Origin: Candidatus Pacearchaeota archaeon
GTDB taxonomy: Archaea; Nanobdellota; Nanobdellia; Pacearchaeales; GW2011-AR1
Reading direction: 5' to 3'
DNA length: 19,303 nt
NCBI GenBank assembly: GCA_017608985.1
Contig: JAFCEV010000007.1
Location: 1 to 19,303, forward strand
Within the stretch, counting starts at the first letter, position 1. Each line of letters opens with the position of its first letter. The notes under the pieces are model-generated. The model saw only the letters and a program-made list of their open reading frames with translations. It did not search any database and had not been told where the DNA came from. Of this stretch, positions 1 to 6,436 are shown one piece after another. The position numbers and the translations under genes were made by a program.

Positions 1-440
1 TCAGGCATTAATTCTTTTAGTTTCTCCTGCATTTGAGCATTCTGGAATTGGAGAACTCTCGCAATTTCGTCATAACTATGAAGCCTTCTTACTAATTCAC
101 TTAATATTTCACTCCATCCATTATTAGACAAGACAATCAATTCAGGTTCTATAATCTCTATGTGTGCAGGCATGTATTTGAACATTAAAACTGCAAGATG
201 GAGTATTTGTTCGACTTCTACTTCAATTTCTGCAAATGTTGTGTAGAATTCTTTTTGGTCTTTAATCAGAACAGGTTCGTTTATTTTTTTCTCCAGAACT
301 TCCACACCTTTTTCTTCATCTATTTTTTTTATCAGCTCTTTTAGAGTTTCTGTCATATGCTCGGGAGGTTTTCCAATCATTTCAAGAACCAAAACAGCCC
401 TGATTCCTTTTGTCTCTTTTTCTTTTTCAGATGAGCTCAT
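1..440 (-). CDS. Hypothetical protein, C-terminus cut by window edge
   Basis: Reading from the ATG at 440 toward 1 gives 146 uninterrupted codons that run off the window. The start MSSSEKEKETKGIRAVLVLE is soluble and charged. Around residues 18-30 is a segment with EMIGKPPEHM, and after it come alternating short hydrophobic and acidic helices. The segment near residues 95-105 (MPAHIEIIEPE) looks like a beta strand. No signal peptide or membrane segment is visible. I do not recognise the family. It follows the ComEA-like gene in the same direction with a 57-bp gap, and an A/T-rich TATA-like stretch at 449-462 may give it its own promoter. The regular gene-like composition and long open frame make a real gene very likely; the function is unknown. 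Confidence 0.75.
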   Translation of the reverse strand, partial: MSSSEKEKETKGIRAVLVLEMIGKPPEHMTETLKELIKKIDEEKGVEVLEKKINEPVLIKDQKEFYTTFAEIEVEVEQILHLAVLMFKYMPAHIEIIEPELIVLSNNGWSEILSELVRRLHSYDEIARVLQFQNAQMQEKLKELMP

Positions 441-497
441 TTTATCTAAATATATTTATATGATGCATTATTGTGTGAATGTTTAATTGATTGAAAA

Positions 498-1055
498 TCA
501 AATGTTTTCATATTTCTGTTTTCTTCTGTTTTTTAATATAAACAAAACTCCCAGCAAAATGCAGAAAGCAACGAAACCGTATTTTGCATAAGAGTCTCTG
601 TTCAACTTCTTATTGTCCTCACTTTTTATATCTTTTGGAGTTGAAGGATTTAATTTTATAACATCAGGAGTGAGAGATACGCTGTCTCCACCTCCACTAT
701 TTCCACTAAATAAGTCTTCTTTATTTTTTGATTTTTCAATTGTATCATTAATTATTTCTTCTCCTTTATTTTTTATTTCTTCCTTAATATCTTTTTCATC
801 TTGAACACAAGCTAATCCTTGTTCTATTATTTTTTCAAGATAAAATTCTCCAATTCCAGAAACTTTTATCAGTTCATCTACAGAACTAAAAGGCCTAGCA
901 TCAATTATTGCATCTGCTTTTATTGGTCCTATCCCATATAATTCATCAAGTTCCTCTGCTGATGCTGTATTTATATCAATCTGCCCATTTTCACATAAAC
1001 CATAAATAGATGCAAGAAATAAAATAATCATACAAAATAAAATCAATCTTTTCAT
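498..1055 (-). CDS. Membrane-anchored ComEA-like helix-hairpin-helix protein
   Basis: The protein has 185 residues. Residues 1-20 are a hydrophobic signal peptide (MKRLILFCMIILFLASIYG). Residues about 25-85 are a ComEA-type helix-hairpin-helix region: INTASAEEL, then the hairpin YGIGPIKADAII, then a second VSGIGEFYLEKI. A polar linker rich in Lys/Glu/Ser/Gly follows, then a C-terminal membrane helix at about 159-175 and the basic tail KNRRKQK. The inferred topology puts the HhH domain outside, anchored at its C-terminus. In bacteria the ComEA HhH domain binds incoming double-stranded DNA during uptake. A DNA-binding role here is plausible from the family, but DNA uptake in this organism is inference. 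The Cys at 21 is not in a good lipobox, because the residue before it is Leu. It lies 31 bp after the nuclease gene in the same direction. Confidence 0.8.
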   Translation of the reverse strand: MKRLILFCMIILFLASIYGLCENGQIDINTASAEELDELYGIGPIKADAIIDARPFSSVDELIKVSGIGEFYLEKIIEQGLACVQDEKDIKEEIKNKGEEIINDTIEKSKNKEDLFSGNSGGGDSVSLTPDVIKLNPSTPKDIKSEDNKKLNRDSYAKYGFVAFCILLGVLFILKNRRKQKYENI

Positions 1056-1086
1056 AAAAAATAATAGAAATAATTTGTTTTAAGAA

Positions 1087-1524
1087 TTATTGTGATGAAT
1101 TATATTTCTTTTTAAAATCAATGTATTCGACTCTTATATGCCTTCCTTCTTTTACAGATTTTGCAATTAATATTCGAGAGAAAATCTTTTTGTCTAAATA
1201 CCATTTGCATTTTTCTTTTTCTTGTTTAGCGAGCCAACCATTTCTTTTAACTTCAACACCAATTATTTCATAACTTTTCTTTCCTGACTTTTTGAAACAA
1301 ATAAAATCAGGAAATCCGTTTCCAATGCTAAGGGCTCTCAGATAAGAGTTATATTTTCTTTTTGCAGGAACAATTTCATCTTTTTCAAAATCAACGTTGT
1401 TCATCCATTTATCAATAATCCATCCTTGAAGTTTTAAATCAGCACGGACTTTTGCTTCAAATCTAACACCTGCTGCACGATTCTTTTTACCTTGCTTAGA
1501 ATACTTTTTCTTTGACATTTTCAC
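1087..1524 (-). CDS. PD-(D/E)xK nuclease-like protein (VRR-NUC/resolvase-like fold)
   Basis: The protein has 145 residues. After a basic N-terminus comes a helix with a conserved-type Glu (RFEAKVRADL). The core pair is GFPDFICF at about residues 69-76 and GVEVKRNGW at about 89-97. Together they give the PD...ExK active-site pattern of restriction-endonuclease-fold enzymes. Its size is close to Holliday junction resolvases and stand-alone VRR-NUC proteins, but I cannot assign a subfamily. I chose the GTG at 1524 because an AGGAG sequence (1533-1537) lies 8 nt upstream of it. The alternative ATG at 1518 would be 14 nt away. A TATA box inside an inverted repeat lies just upstream. The substrate is unknown; DNA repair or recombination is the natural guess. 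The sequence is very basic, as expected for a nucleic-acid-binding protein. Confidence 0.7.
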   Translation of the reverse strand: MKMSKKKYSKQGKKNRAAGVRFEAKVRADLKLQGWIIDKWMNNVDFEKDEIVPAKRKYNSYLRALSIGNGFPDFICFKKSGKKSYEIIGVEVKRNGWLAKQEKEKCKWYLDKKIFSRILIAKSVKEGRHIRVEYIDFKKKYNSSQ

Positions 1525-1532
1525 AAATCCCT

Positions 1533-1537
1533 CTCCT
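1533..1537 (-). promoter_or_regulatory. Shine-Dalgarno AGGAG for the nuclease gene
   Basis: On the minus strand the sequence reads AACGAGGAGAGGGATTTGTG. AGGAG is 8 nt before the GTG codon at 1524 and 14 nt before the ATG at 1518, so it supports a GTG start. Confidence 0.5.
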
Positions 1538-1541
1538 CGTT

Positions 1542-1582
1542 ACTTATGAGTATTATTATTTATAAAATTGTTTCTCATAAGT
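1542..1582 (-). promoter_or_regulatory. TATA box centred in a 9-bp inverted repeat (operator-like)
   Basis: ACTTATGAG at 1542-1550 and CTCATAAGT at 1574-1582 are perfect inverted copies separated by 23 bp. The centre of the dyad (1562) coincides with TTTATAAA at 1559-1566, the best TATA box for the nuclease gene. The right arm overlaps the stop codon of the DUF1931 gene. Such symmetry around a TATA box fits a repressor operator, but no regulator is identified. A hairpin with a 23-nt loop in the upstream transcript is the other reading. Confidence 0.5.
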
Positions 1583-1811
1583 CTCTCGCCTGAATTGTCC
1601 GTCTTCCGTTTGCCTTTGCTCTTTTTATCGCATTTGCTAAAATCTCTTCAACTTTTTTTTCAAGTTCAGGTCCAACCTCTTCAGCAACATTAGATACAGT
1701 ATTTTCTTTGTCTAGTTCGGCTGACTGTGTCAAGACGGACGATTGAGAACTTTTAGTTCTCTGCAGTTCTTTTACAACTTTTCTTATGTTGTTTTTTACA
1801 ATCAGAGTCAT
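1575..1811 (-). CDS. DUF1931-type histone-fold protein
   Basis: The protein has 78 residues. It starts MTLIVKNNIRKVVKE and ends with a histone-fold-like helix and loop, VEEILANAIKRAKANGRR followed by TIQARDL. The ending resembles both archaeal histones (GRKTIKAEDI type) and the DUF1931 family, whose members start with MxLIVK. Between these conserved parts lies a Ser/Thr/Gln-rich stretch (about residues 16-38, QRTKSSQSSVLTQSAELDKE) that looks like an insertion compared with the short family members I know. Its ATG overlaps the LysRS stop by 4 bp (ATGA), so it is probably translated by coupling from the LysRS message. DNA binding is likely from the fold; the role is not established. Confidence 0.7.
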   Translation of the reverse strand: MTLIVKNNIRKVVKELQRTKSSQSSVLTQSAELDKENTVSNVAEEVGPELEKKVEEILANAIKRAKANGRRTIQARDL

Positions 1812-3295
1812 TTCACCTGTTCCAATAGTTTAATTATTTTATCTTTACCTATAGTAAGAATTAAGCTTGCAAGACGAGGCCCCTGTGTTTTTCCGATTAT
1901 TATTCTATAAGCAGTTTCAAAAAAATCACTGCTTTTAATTCCGACAGCCCTGCAAATATTATAAAACTCATTGAAAAGCTCATCTTCTGTATAATTTTCT
2001 GTGCTCAAAAATTGTTTAAGGGCAATCATAGCTTGTTTTTCAGGTTTGGATAGTCTAATTTTGATTTTTTCTTGAATTTCAAATTTCATATCTTCTCCTG
2101 CATATTTCTCCAACCAATTTTTAACTTTTTCAGCTCTTAATTTGGATTCTTTATTCAACCCCTTTAATTTTCCTGTCTGAACAAGAGTTATCAAGTGCCT
2201 GAAGCTGATTTTCTTAGGTTTTTTTCTAGAAAGTTTTATCTGACATAATTCATAAATTCTTTTTTCTCTCGGATTAACTTTCTTTTCGTAATATCTCCTT
2301 TCTAATTCATCATAATCTTCATAAATTTTTATTACATCGTTGTCAAAACTTATCTGGAATCCTGTTTTGGGTTTTGTTCCGACAAATAAATATCTGACAA
2401 TTTCAGGTTCATAGACTTCTAAAACATCATTTAGTGTCAGCACATTTCCTGTAGAGCTTGAAAACTCTTTTCCTCCTTTTACTTTTACCCAATCATAAAA
2501 AATATAAATCGGAATTTTACCATGATAAATTTCTTTTACAATTTCTTTTGATGTACTAAAAGAACCTCCATAAACGCTGTGGTCTACCCCACCTGGTTCA
2601 AAATCAACTCCTTCATATTTCCATCTCATAGGCCAGTCCACTCTCCAAGGAGCATTTACAATTCCTTTTTTACTAAAGTCAACCTTTCCCTTAAATCCAC
2701 AATTACAACTATATTCAATTACATATCCTTTCACATCAAGAATTTTTGTAGCATCTTTTTTACATTTTTCACAATATACCACAACAGGCCAATAATCTTT
2801 CAATGGTTCTTTTCTGTATTTATTGAGAATCTTCATAATATTCTTTCTTTTTTCTATAGCTAATTTAATTAATTTAGCGTATCTGCATTTTTTATTCATG
2901 ATATTCTGTCTAATAAATTCTGGTTTTATTCCAACTTTTTTTAACTGCTCTTCAAATTCTTGTTCAAAATGTTCTGCATAACTTTTATTCTTTTCAAAAG
3001 GAGAAGGAATATCACTTAATGGCATCCCAATATATTTTTTGTAATCTTTCTGAACGTTTGCAGGAACTTTTCGGAATCTATCATAATCATCCCAAGAATA
3101 AATAAATCTGACTTTCTTTCCTTTATCTTTTAAAGCTCTGACAACTAATTCTGTAGTTATAACTTCTCGAAAATTTCCAATATGAATTGTTCCAGATGGA
3201 GTAATACCTGAAGCACAGACATATTTTCTCTTCCTCTTTTTTTCTTTTATTATTCTATCAGCAATCTTGTCAGCCCAAAAAAATTTCTCAGCCAT
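1808..3295 (-). CDS. lysS: Lysyl-tRNA synthetase, class I (archaeal type)
   Basis: This 495-residue cytosolic enzyme charges tRNA-Lys with lysine using ATP. It is the class I form found in most archaea and some bacteria, unrelated to the class II enzyme. The HIGH-type signature is SGTIHIGNFRE with HIGN at 38-41. A zinc-ribbon-like insertion has C175, C178, C197 and C199. The KMSKS-type loop reads KGGKEFSSSTGNVLTL near 273-288, with the SSSxGN core but Glu-Phe where Lys-Met is usual. The motif WPMRWKYEGVDFEPGG (221-236) is typical of the class I catalytic domain. The C-terminal half is helical, as in the anticodon-binding domain. A TATA-like TTTAAA at 3318-3323 lies 25 nt upstream of the ATG and suggests a leaderless message. 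The gene overlaps the DUF1931 gene by 4 bp. Confidence 0.97.
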   Translation of the reverse strand: MAEKFFWADKIADRIIKEKKRKRKYVCASGITPSGTIHIGNFREVITTELVVRALKDKGKKVRFIYSWDDYDRFRKVPANVQKDYKKYIGMPLSDIPSPFEKNKSYAEHFEQEFEEQLKKVGIKPEFIRQNIMNKKCRYAKLIKLAIEKRKNIMKILNKYRKEPLKDYWPVVVYCEKCKKDATKILDVKGYVIEYSCNCGFKGKVDFSKKGIVNAPWRVDWPMRWKYEGVDFEPGGVDHSVYGGSFSTSKEIVKEIYHGKIPIYIFYDWVKVKGGKEFSSSTGNVLTLNDVLEVYEPEIVRYLFVGTKPKTGFQISFDNDVIKIYEDYDELERRYYEKKVNPREKRIYELCQIKLSRKKPKKISFRHLITLVQTGKLKGLNKESKLRAEKVKNWLEKYAGEDMKFEIQEKIKIRLSKPEKQAMIALKQFLSTENYTEDELFNEFYNICRAVGIKSSDFFETAYRIIIGKTQGPRLASLILTIGKDKIIKLLEQVK

Positions 3296-3317
3296 ATTTA
3301 AAAAAAAAGAAAGAAGA

Positions 3318-3323
3318 TTTAAA
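3318..3323 (-). promoter_or_regulatory. TATA-like box for lysS, inside the 3' region before the MazG-like gene stop
   Basis: TTTAAA is centred 25 nt upstream of the lysS ATG (3295) and lies just beyond the stop codon of the upstream gene (3327-3329). The spacing fits a start of transcription at the start codon. Confidence 0.5.
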
Positions 3324-3326
3324 TAT

Positions 3327-3788
3327 TTACTTATTTAACTCATCAAGAATTATTTTCTTTTTAAGTCCGCCTTTTGCCTCTTCTTTTATCTGTCTAGCAC
3401 TTTCTAATTCTTCTTTGCTGATTTCAATATAATCGCAAGCAGAATAAATCATCCCCAAAACTTCTCCAAGTTTTTTAGCATTAGGTTCTTCTGTAAATCG
3501 TTTTACTTTTCTGAGAAGTCCGTTATTTGTATATTCTGTTTTTTCTGCAAGAGCTTCTAGTAATTCACTATCATATTTTAAATAATCTCTGAATGCATAA
3601 GTAACCTCCAGAATATCTGCAAGTTCATGTTTGGTATTATCCTTAAAGAATTCTTTTGTTTCTTCTAGATATTTTTCTTTAAGTTTTTCCAAGTATTCTT
3701 TTTCATTAGCCGTATGTGTAGAATGTGATATTCCTCTCTGCCTTAAACTTTCAGATACTTTATCCCTTATTAATTTATTATATTTCAT
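3327..3788 (-). CDS. MazG-like NTP pyrophosphohydrolase with internal duplication
   Basis: The protein has 153 residues. The start MKYNKLIRDKV, the acidic motif at E43-E46 and E55xxD58 (HELADILEV), and the end GGLKKKIILDEL match small MazG/phosphoribosyl-ATP-pyrophosphatase-like proteins. These hydrolyse nucleoside triphosphates to monophosphates and pyrophosphate with Mg2+. Members with this start and end that I know are about 100 residues. The extra length comes from a repeat: residues about 48-83 (FKDNTKHELADILEVTYAFRDYL region) resemble residues about 98-131 (FTEEPNAKKLGEVLGMIYSACDYI region). The second copy lacks the metal-binding acids. The start overlaps the RNase HI stop by 4 bp, so the two are co-transcribed. 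The substrate is unknown; removal of non-canonical nucleotides is possible from family knowledge. Confidence 0.8.
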   Translation of the reverse strand: MKYNKLIRDKVSESLRQRGISHSTHTANEKEYLEKLKEKYLEETKEFFKDNTKHELADILEVTYAFRDYLKYDSELLEALAEKTEYTNNGLLRKVKRFTEEPNAKKLGEVLGMIYSACDYIEISKEELESARQIKEEAKGGLKKKIILDELNK

Positions 3789-4213
3789 CTTCTATACCTA
3801 TATTTTCTATATCCTTTGTTGTCCAGTTCTTCATTGAGCAATTCATCAGCAATTCTTTGAAATTTGTTCCATCTACTGACATGCAAATATCTTATTTTCT
3901 TAAATTTCTCTTGCAATCTCTGTACTTTTAAAAATAATTCAAGAAGTTTTGGATGCCGAACTTTATATTCTCCCAAAAGTTGTTTGACAATTAACTCAGA
4001 ATCAAGTATGCAAGTTACTTCATCTTTTGTGAATTCAGATGCAATTTCAAGTGCTTTAATCAATCCTTCATACTCTGCAATATTGTTTGTCACGCTTTCT
4101 CCGACAAATCCACTGTATTTTCTGAGAATTTGCCCGTCTCTTCTAACTATAACTCCTATTGCACCTGGACCTGGATTTCCTCTTGCACCGCCGTCGGAGT
4201 TTGTATAAATCAT
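3785..4213 (-). CDS. rnhA: Ribonuclease HI
   Basis: This 142-residue enzyme cuts the RNA strand of RNA-DNA hybrids. The four acidic active-site residues are visible: D7 in TNSDGGARGNPGPG, E47 in NNIAEYEGL, D71 in ILDSELIVKQL and D123 in RIADELLNEEL. There is no hybrid-binding N-terminal domain. The C-terminus ends in a basic tail (YRKYRYRR). The ATG at 4213 has a GGAG sequence 8 nt upstream, which lies inside a short upstream ORF that repeats the same N-terminal residues. It overlaps the MazG-like gene by 4 bp. Confidence 0.95.
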   Translation of the reverse strand: MIYTNSDGGARGNPGPGAIGVIVRRDGQILRKYSGFVGESVTNNIAEYEGLIKALEIASEFTKDEVTCILDSELIVKQLLGEYKVRHPKLLELFLKVQRLQEKFKKIRYLHVSRWNKFQRIADELLNEELDNKGYRKYRYRR

Positions 4214-4215
4214 TT

Positions 4216-4302
4216 TTAAATCTCCGCAAGGTGCAAATTAGAAATTTCCAAATTCAAAGGTAAGTTTCTTTTTGCACCTCCGTCTGAATTGGTGTAAATC
4301 AT
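4216..4302 (-). pseudogene. 28-codon upstream ORF duplicating the RNase HI N-terminus
   Basis: The ATG at 4302 opens a 28-codon ORF starting MIYTNSDGGAKRN and ending at TAA, 2 nt before the RNase HI ATG. Eleven of its first 13 residues match RNase HI (MIYTNSDGGARGN). The bases differ mostly at third codon positions (TAC/TAT, ACC/ACA, AAT/AAC, TCA/TCC, GGA/GGC), so this is a diverged copy and not a recent tandem duplication. A TATA-like box lies about 24 nt upstream of this ATG, so this ORF, and not rnhA itself, sits at the leaderless position. The remaining residues do not resemble RNase H. It may be a remnant of an older rnhA start or a leader peptide coupled to rnhA. Confidence 0.65.
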
Positions 4303-4321
4303 TTCTTTTAAAATTCAGTAT

Positions 4322-4329
4322 AATATAAA
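4322..4329 (-). promoter_or_regulatory. TATA-like box upstream of the rnhA leader ORF
   Basis: On the minus strand the sequence TTTATATT is centred about 24 nt before the ATG at 4302. It would start transcription at the small upstream ORF and read through RNase HI and the MazG-like gene. Confidence 0.5.
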
Positions 4330-4334
4330 AAGTT

Positions 4335-4565
4335 TTAGACTAATCCTGTTAAAGAGTCAAAAGGGTCTATGGAATTATCTATATAATCATTGATATTTCT
4401 TATATTAATTTCAGGAAATTCTCTTTCATATAATGCATCATAATCTTTTAAAACTGCCTTTTGATTCTTTATTTCCTGATAATTTTTAAGATGGTCAATG
4501 CTGGTATTAATTGCTCTCATAGCTTTTTGTGCGCCTATTAACAATAAATTATAAATAGTTTTCAT
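4335..4565 (-). CDS. Hypothetical small protein
   Basis: The protein has 76 residues and I do not recognise it. The N-terminal 20 residues (MKTIYNLLLIGAQKAMRAIN) are mildly hydrophobic and amphipathic and do not form a clear membrane helix. The middle is Lys/Asn-rich and helical, and the C-terminal part is acidic with several Asp and Ile (INIRNINDYIDNSIDPFDSL). It lies between acylphosphatase and the rnhA leader ORF. A TTTAAA at 4592-4597, about 29 nt upstream of the ATG, may be its promoter. No motif supports a function. Confidence 0.55.
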   Translation of the reverse strand: MKTIYNLLLIGAQKAMRAINTSIDHLKNYQEIKNQKAVLKDYDALYEREFPEINIRNINDYIDNSIDPFDSLTGLV

Positions 4566-4628
4566 TGTAGAAAATGCTGTGTAATTTTCTTTTTAAACAA
4601 TTATATACTATAATATATATTTTAGAAT

Positions 4629-4904
4629 TCAAATATGAAGCACTTTGAAGGTTTTAAAATTCTGAAATTTTTCTGGTTTGATTTCAATATTTTTAATTTG
4701 TGCGTGTTTTGGACCTTTTTTGCAGAGTTCAGTCATCTTGTTCACATCATCTGGATTTCCTTCAAGAAAAACTTCTATTCTTCCGTCTTCCAAATTTCTC
4801 ACAAAACCTTTAGTATTATATCTCTCTGCATTTTCTTTGATAAATGCCCTGAAGAAAACTCCCTGCACAATTCCGTTAATATAAATTCTCACAGCTTTTT
4901 TCAT
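4629..4904 (-). CDS. acyP: Acylphosphatase
   Basis: This 91-residue protein is the usual length for the family. It hydrolyses carboxyl-phosphate bonds such as those in acetyl phosphate or 1,3-bisphosphoglycerate. The family loop is GIVQGVFFRAF (residues 11-21), where R19 would bind phosphate. The second motif is GFVRNLEDGRIEVFLEG (33-49), with N37 as the catalytic Asn. The C-terminal strand ends FKTFKVLHI. An AATATTTAAT stretch about 28 nt upstream of the ATG may be its TATA box; it lies at the 3' end of trmY. The context of RNA-modification genes gives no clear pathway link. Confidence 0.95.
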   Translation of the reverse strand: MKKAVRIYINGIVQGVFFRAFIKENAERYNTKGFVRNLEDGRIEVFLEGNPDDVNKMTELCKKGPKHAQIKNIEIKPEKFQNFKTFKVLHI

Positions 4905-4928
4905 ATTAAAAGTAAGAGATTTTGGTTA

Positions 4929-5507
4929 TTAAATATTTCTTCTATCAAGTTCATTATTTACAATAGCTATTGTCTGGCTTGCAAAATAAGTTTTTGGACC
5001 AACAGAAACAGGTACAGCAATCTGCTTAATCCTTTTTAGTTCTTTTTTAGGTAATCCTTCATGGTCTCCTAAAATAAAGACACAATTTCTATTAATTTCT
5101 GCTTTTCTTATGTCTTCCCCTTTTTTATCCAGGATAAAAATAGAATTTTTCTTTGCAAGTTCTTCAATAACTTTAAGAAAACTTTTTTTTTCAATAAAAC
5201 AACCCGGAAGCACTTCTATTTTTTTCCCTTCTTTATATTTGTATAAAATTTTCTTAATCAATGTTGCAACATCTTTTTTTGAAATTATAGTTTCATCTTT
5301 AACCTCTATCTCAATATGTTTTGGAGGCTCAGGCATTCCATAAAATACAAAATGGAATTTCACATCTTTTCTGAAATCATGAGATAAAAATATTCCCTGA
5401 ATCAGACTATGAATTGCAATGTCAATTCTTCCCGCTTTCATCAAATCTTCAGATACCGCTTTTCCAGATGTTGCCGCGTTTTTTGAAAAATATACGAAAT
5501 GTTTCAT
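4929..5507 (-). CDS. trmY: tRNA (pseudouridine-54 N1)-methyltransferase TrmY
   Basis: This 192-residue SPOUT-class enzyme uses S-adenosylmethionine to methylate pseudouridine 54 in the T-loop of archaeal tRNA, giving N1-methylpseudouridine. The N-terminus is MKHFVYFSKNAATSGKAVS. The knot region carries LGDHEGL at 146-152 and VGPKTYFASQTIAIVNNELD near 169-188, both typical of TrmY. The length matches the family. The start codon overlaps the cbf5 stop by 4 bp, so the methylase and the Psi55 synthase are made from the same message. Both act on adjacent T-loop bases. Confidence 0.95.
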   Translation of the reverse strand: MKHFVYFSKNAATSGKAVSEDLMKAGRIDIAIHSLIQGIFLSHDFRKDVKFHFVFYGMPEPPKHIEIEVKDETIISKKDVATLIKKILYKYKEGKKIEVLPGCFIEKKSFLKVIEELAKKNSIFILDKKGEDIRKAEINRNCVFILGDHEGLPKKELKRIKQIAVPVSVGPKTYFASQTIAIVNNELDRRNI

Positions 5508-6376
5508 TTTCTCAATTCCTGCATAACAAAAAGAGGTTTTGCAAAAATCTCCCTGCCTCTTATGACTTTATACATACCTATGAATCTATCATCACAAAAA
5601 ACAGATATTTTTTCATCTTTTTTTACAGGAGTTGCTTTTTTCAAATCTTTTCTATAGATTGGTTTTCCAGTTAAAATATTTTTTAGATTATCTCTTTTAA
5701 TTTCAACTATTGAATAAACATATCCTATAATTTCAGCAGGAATAACAATGGCCCTTAATAATTCTTCATTCCCTTTTTCATATTCTTCAACTGCTCTTTC
5801 AAACTCATAGAGGTTTATTGAAAAATCTTCTTCAAAGATTCCTGCACGAGTTCTTCTTAATTCCAGCATATGGGCCCCTACCTTTAATTCTTCTCCGAGA
5901 TCATGGATTAATTTTCTTATATATGTTCCTCCTCCGCATTCAACTTTAAACAAAATATTTTTTCCATCTTTTTCTAAAATTTCAAATTTTTTTATTTCTC
6001 TTTCTCTATATTGTCTTTTTACTCTTGATTTTACAGGAGGAAGTTGAGTGATTTTTCCAAGAAATTTTTTCTTAATCATTTTTTTAATATCTTCTAAACT
6101 AATTTCATCATGGATTCTCATAATCCCCACATATTCCTTGTCCTCACCTAAAAAAAAACCTGTCAATTTACATGCCCTGTTTAATGCAATTGGAAGCACT
6201 CCAGTAACTTTTGGATCTAGGGTTCCAAAATGAGAAGTCTTTCTTAATTTCAGTTTCTTTCTAACAAAATCAGAAATATCAAATGAGGTTAGGCCTGTTG
6301 GTTTGTCAATGTTTATAATTCCAAATTCTAAGAGTTCTTGAATTGATTTTTGTTGTTTGATTTTTTCTATATTCAT
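5504..6376 (-). CDS. cbf5: Cbf5, tRNA/rRNA pseudouridine synthase (TruB family, H/ACA RNP catalytic subunit)
   Basis: The protein has 290 residues. The TruB-family core starts with FGIINIDKPTGLTSFDIS, and the catalytic Asp is D54 in SHFGTLDPKVTGVLPIAL. QLPPVKSRVKRQYRERE (about 107-123) and GGGTYIRKLIHDLGEEL (about 149-165) are the further conserved motifs. The C-terminal 75 residues look like a PUA domain (IPAEIIGYVYSIVEIKRDNL onward). Archaeal Cbf5 works with Nop10, Gar1 and L7Ae under H/ACA guide RNAs, and can also make Psi55 in tRNA without a guide. The ATG has TTTAAA 24-25 nt upstream (6398-6403), fitting a leaderless message. It overlaps trmY by 4 bp. At 290 residues it is a little short compared with the roughly 330 of many archaea. 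Confidence 0.95.
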   Translation of the reverse strand: MNIEKIKQQKSIQELLEFGIINIDKPTGLTSFDISDFVRKKLKLRKTSHFGTLDPKVTGVLPIALNRACKLTGFFLGEDKEYVGIMRIHDEISLEDIKKMIKKKFLGKITQLPPVKSRVKRQYREREIKKFEILEKDGKNILFKVECGGGTYIRKLIHDLGEELKVGAHMLELRRTRAGIFEEDFSINLYEFERAVEEYEKGNEELLRAIVIPAEIIGYVYSIVEIKRDNLKNILTGKPIYRKDLKKATPVKKDEKISVFCDDRFIGMYKVIRGREIFAKPLFVMQELRK

Positions 6377-6397
6377 AAAAACTCTAAAATTTCTAAA

Positions 6398-6403
6398 TTT
6401 AAA
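6398..6403 (-). promoter_or_regulatory. TATA-like box for cbf5-trmY
   Basis: TTTAAA is centred 24.5 nt upstream of the cbf5 ATG at 6376 in an A/T-rich gap, consistent with transcription starting at the start codon. Confidence 0.5.
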
Positions 6404-6436
6404 AGATTAATTAACTACTGCAAAATATATATTGTA

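Noticed and set aside
2579..2863. 94-codon plus-strand open frame opposite lysS
   Set aside because: It lies entirely within the LysRS catalytic region and has no recognisable domain.
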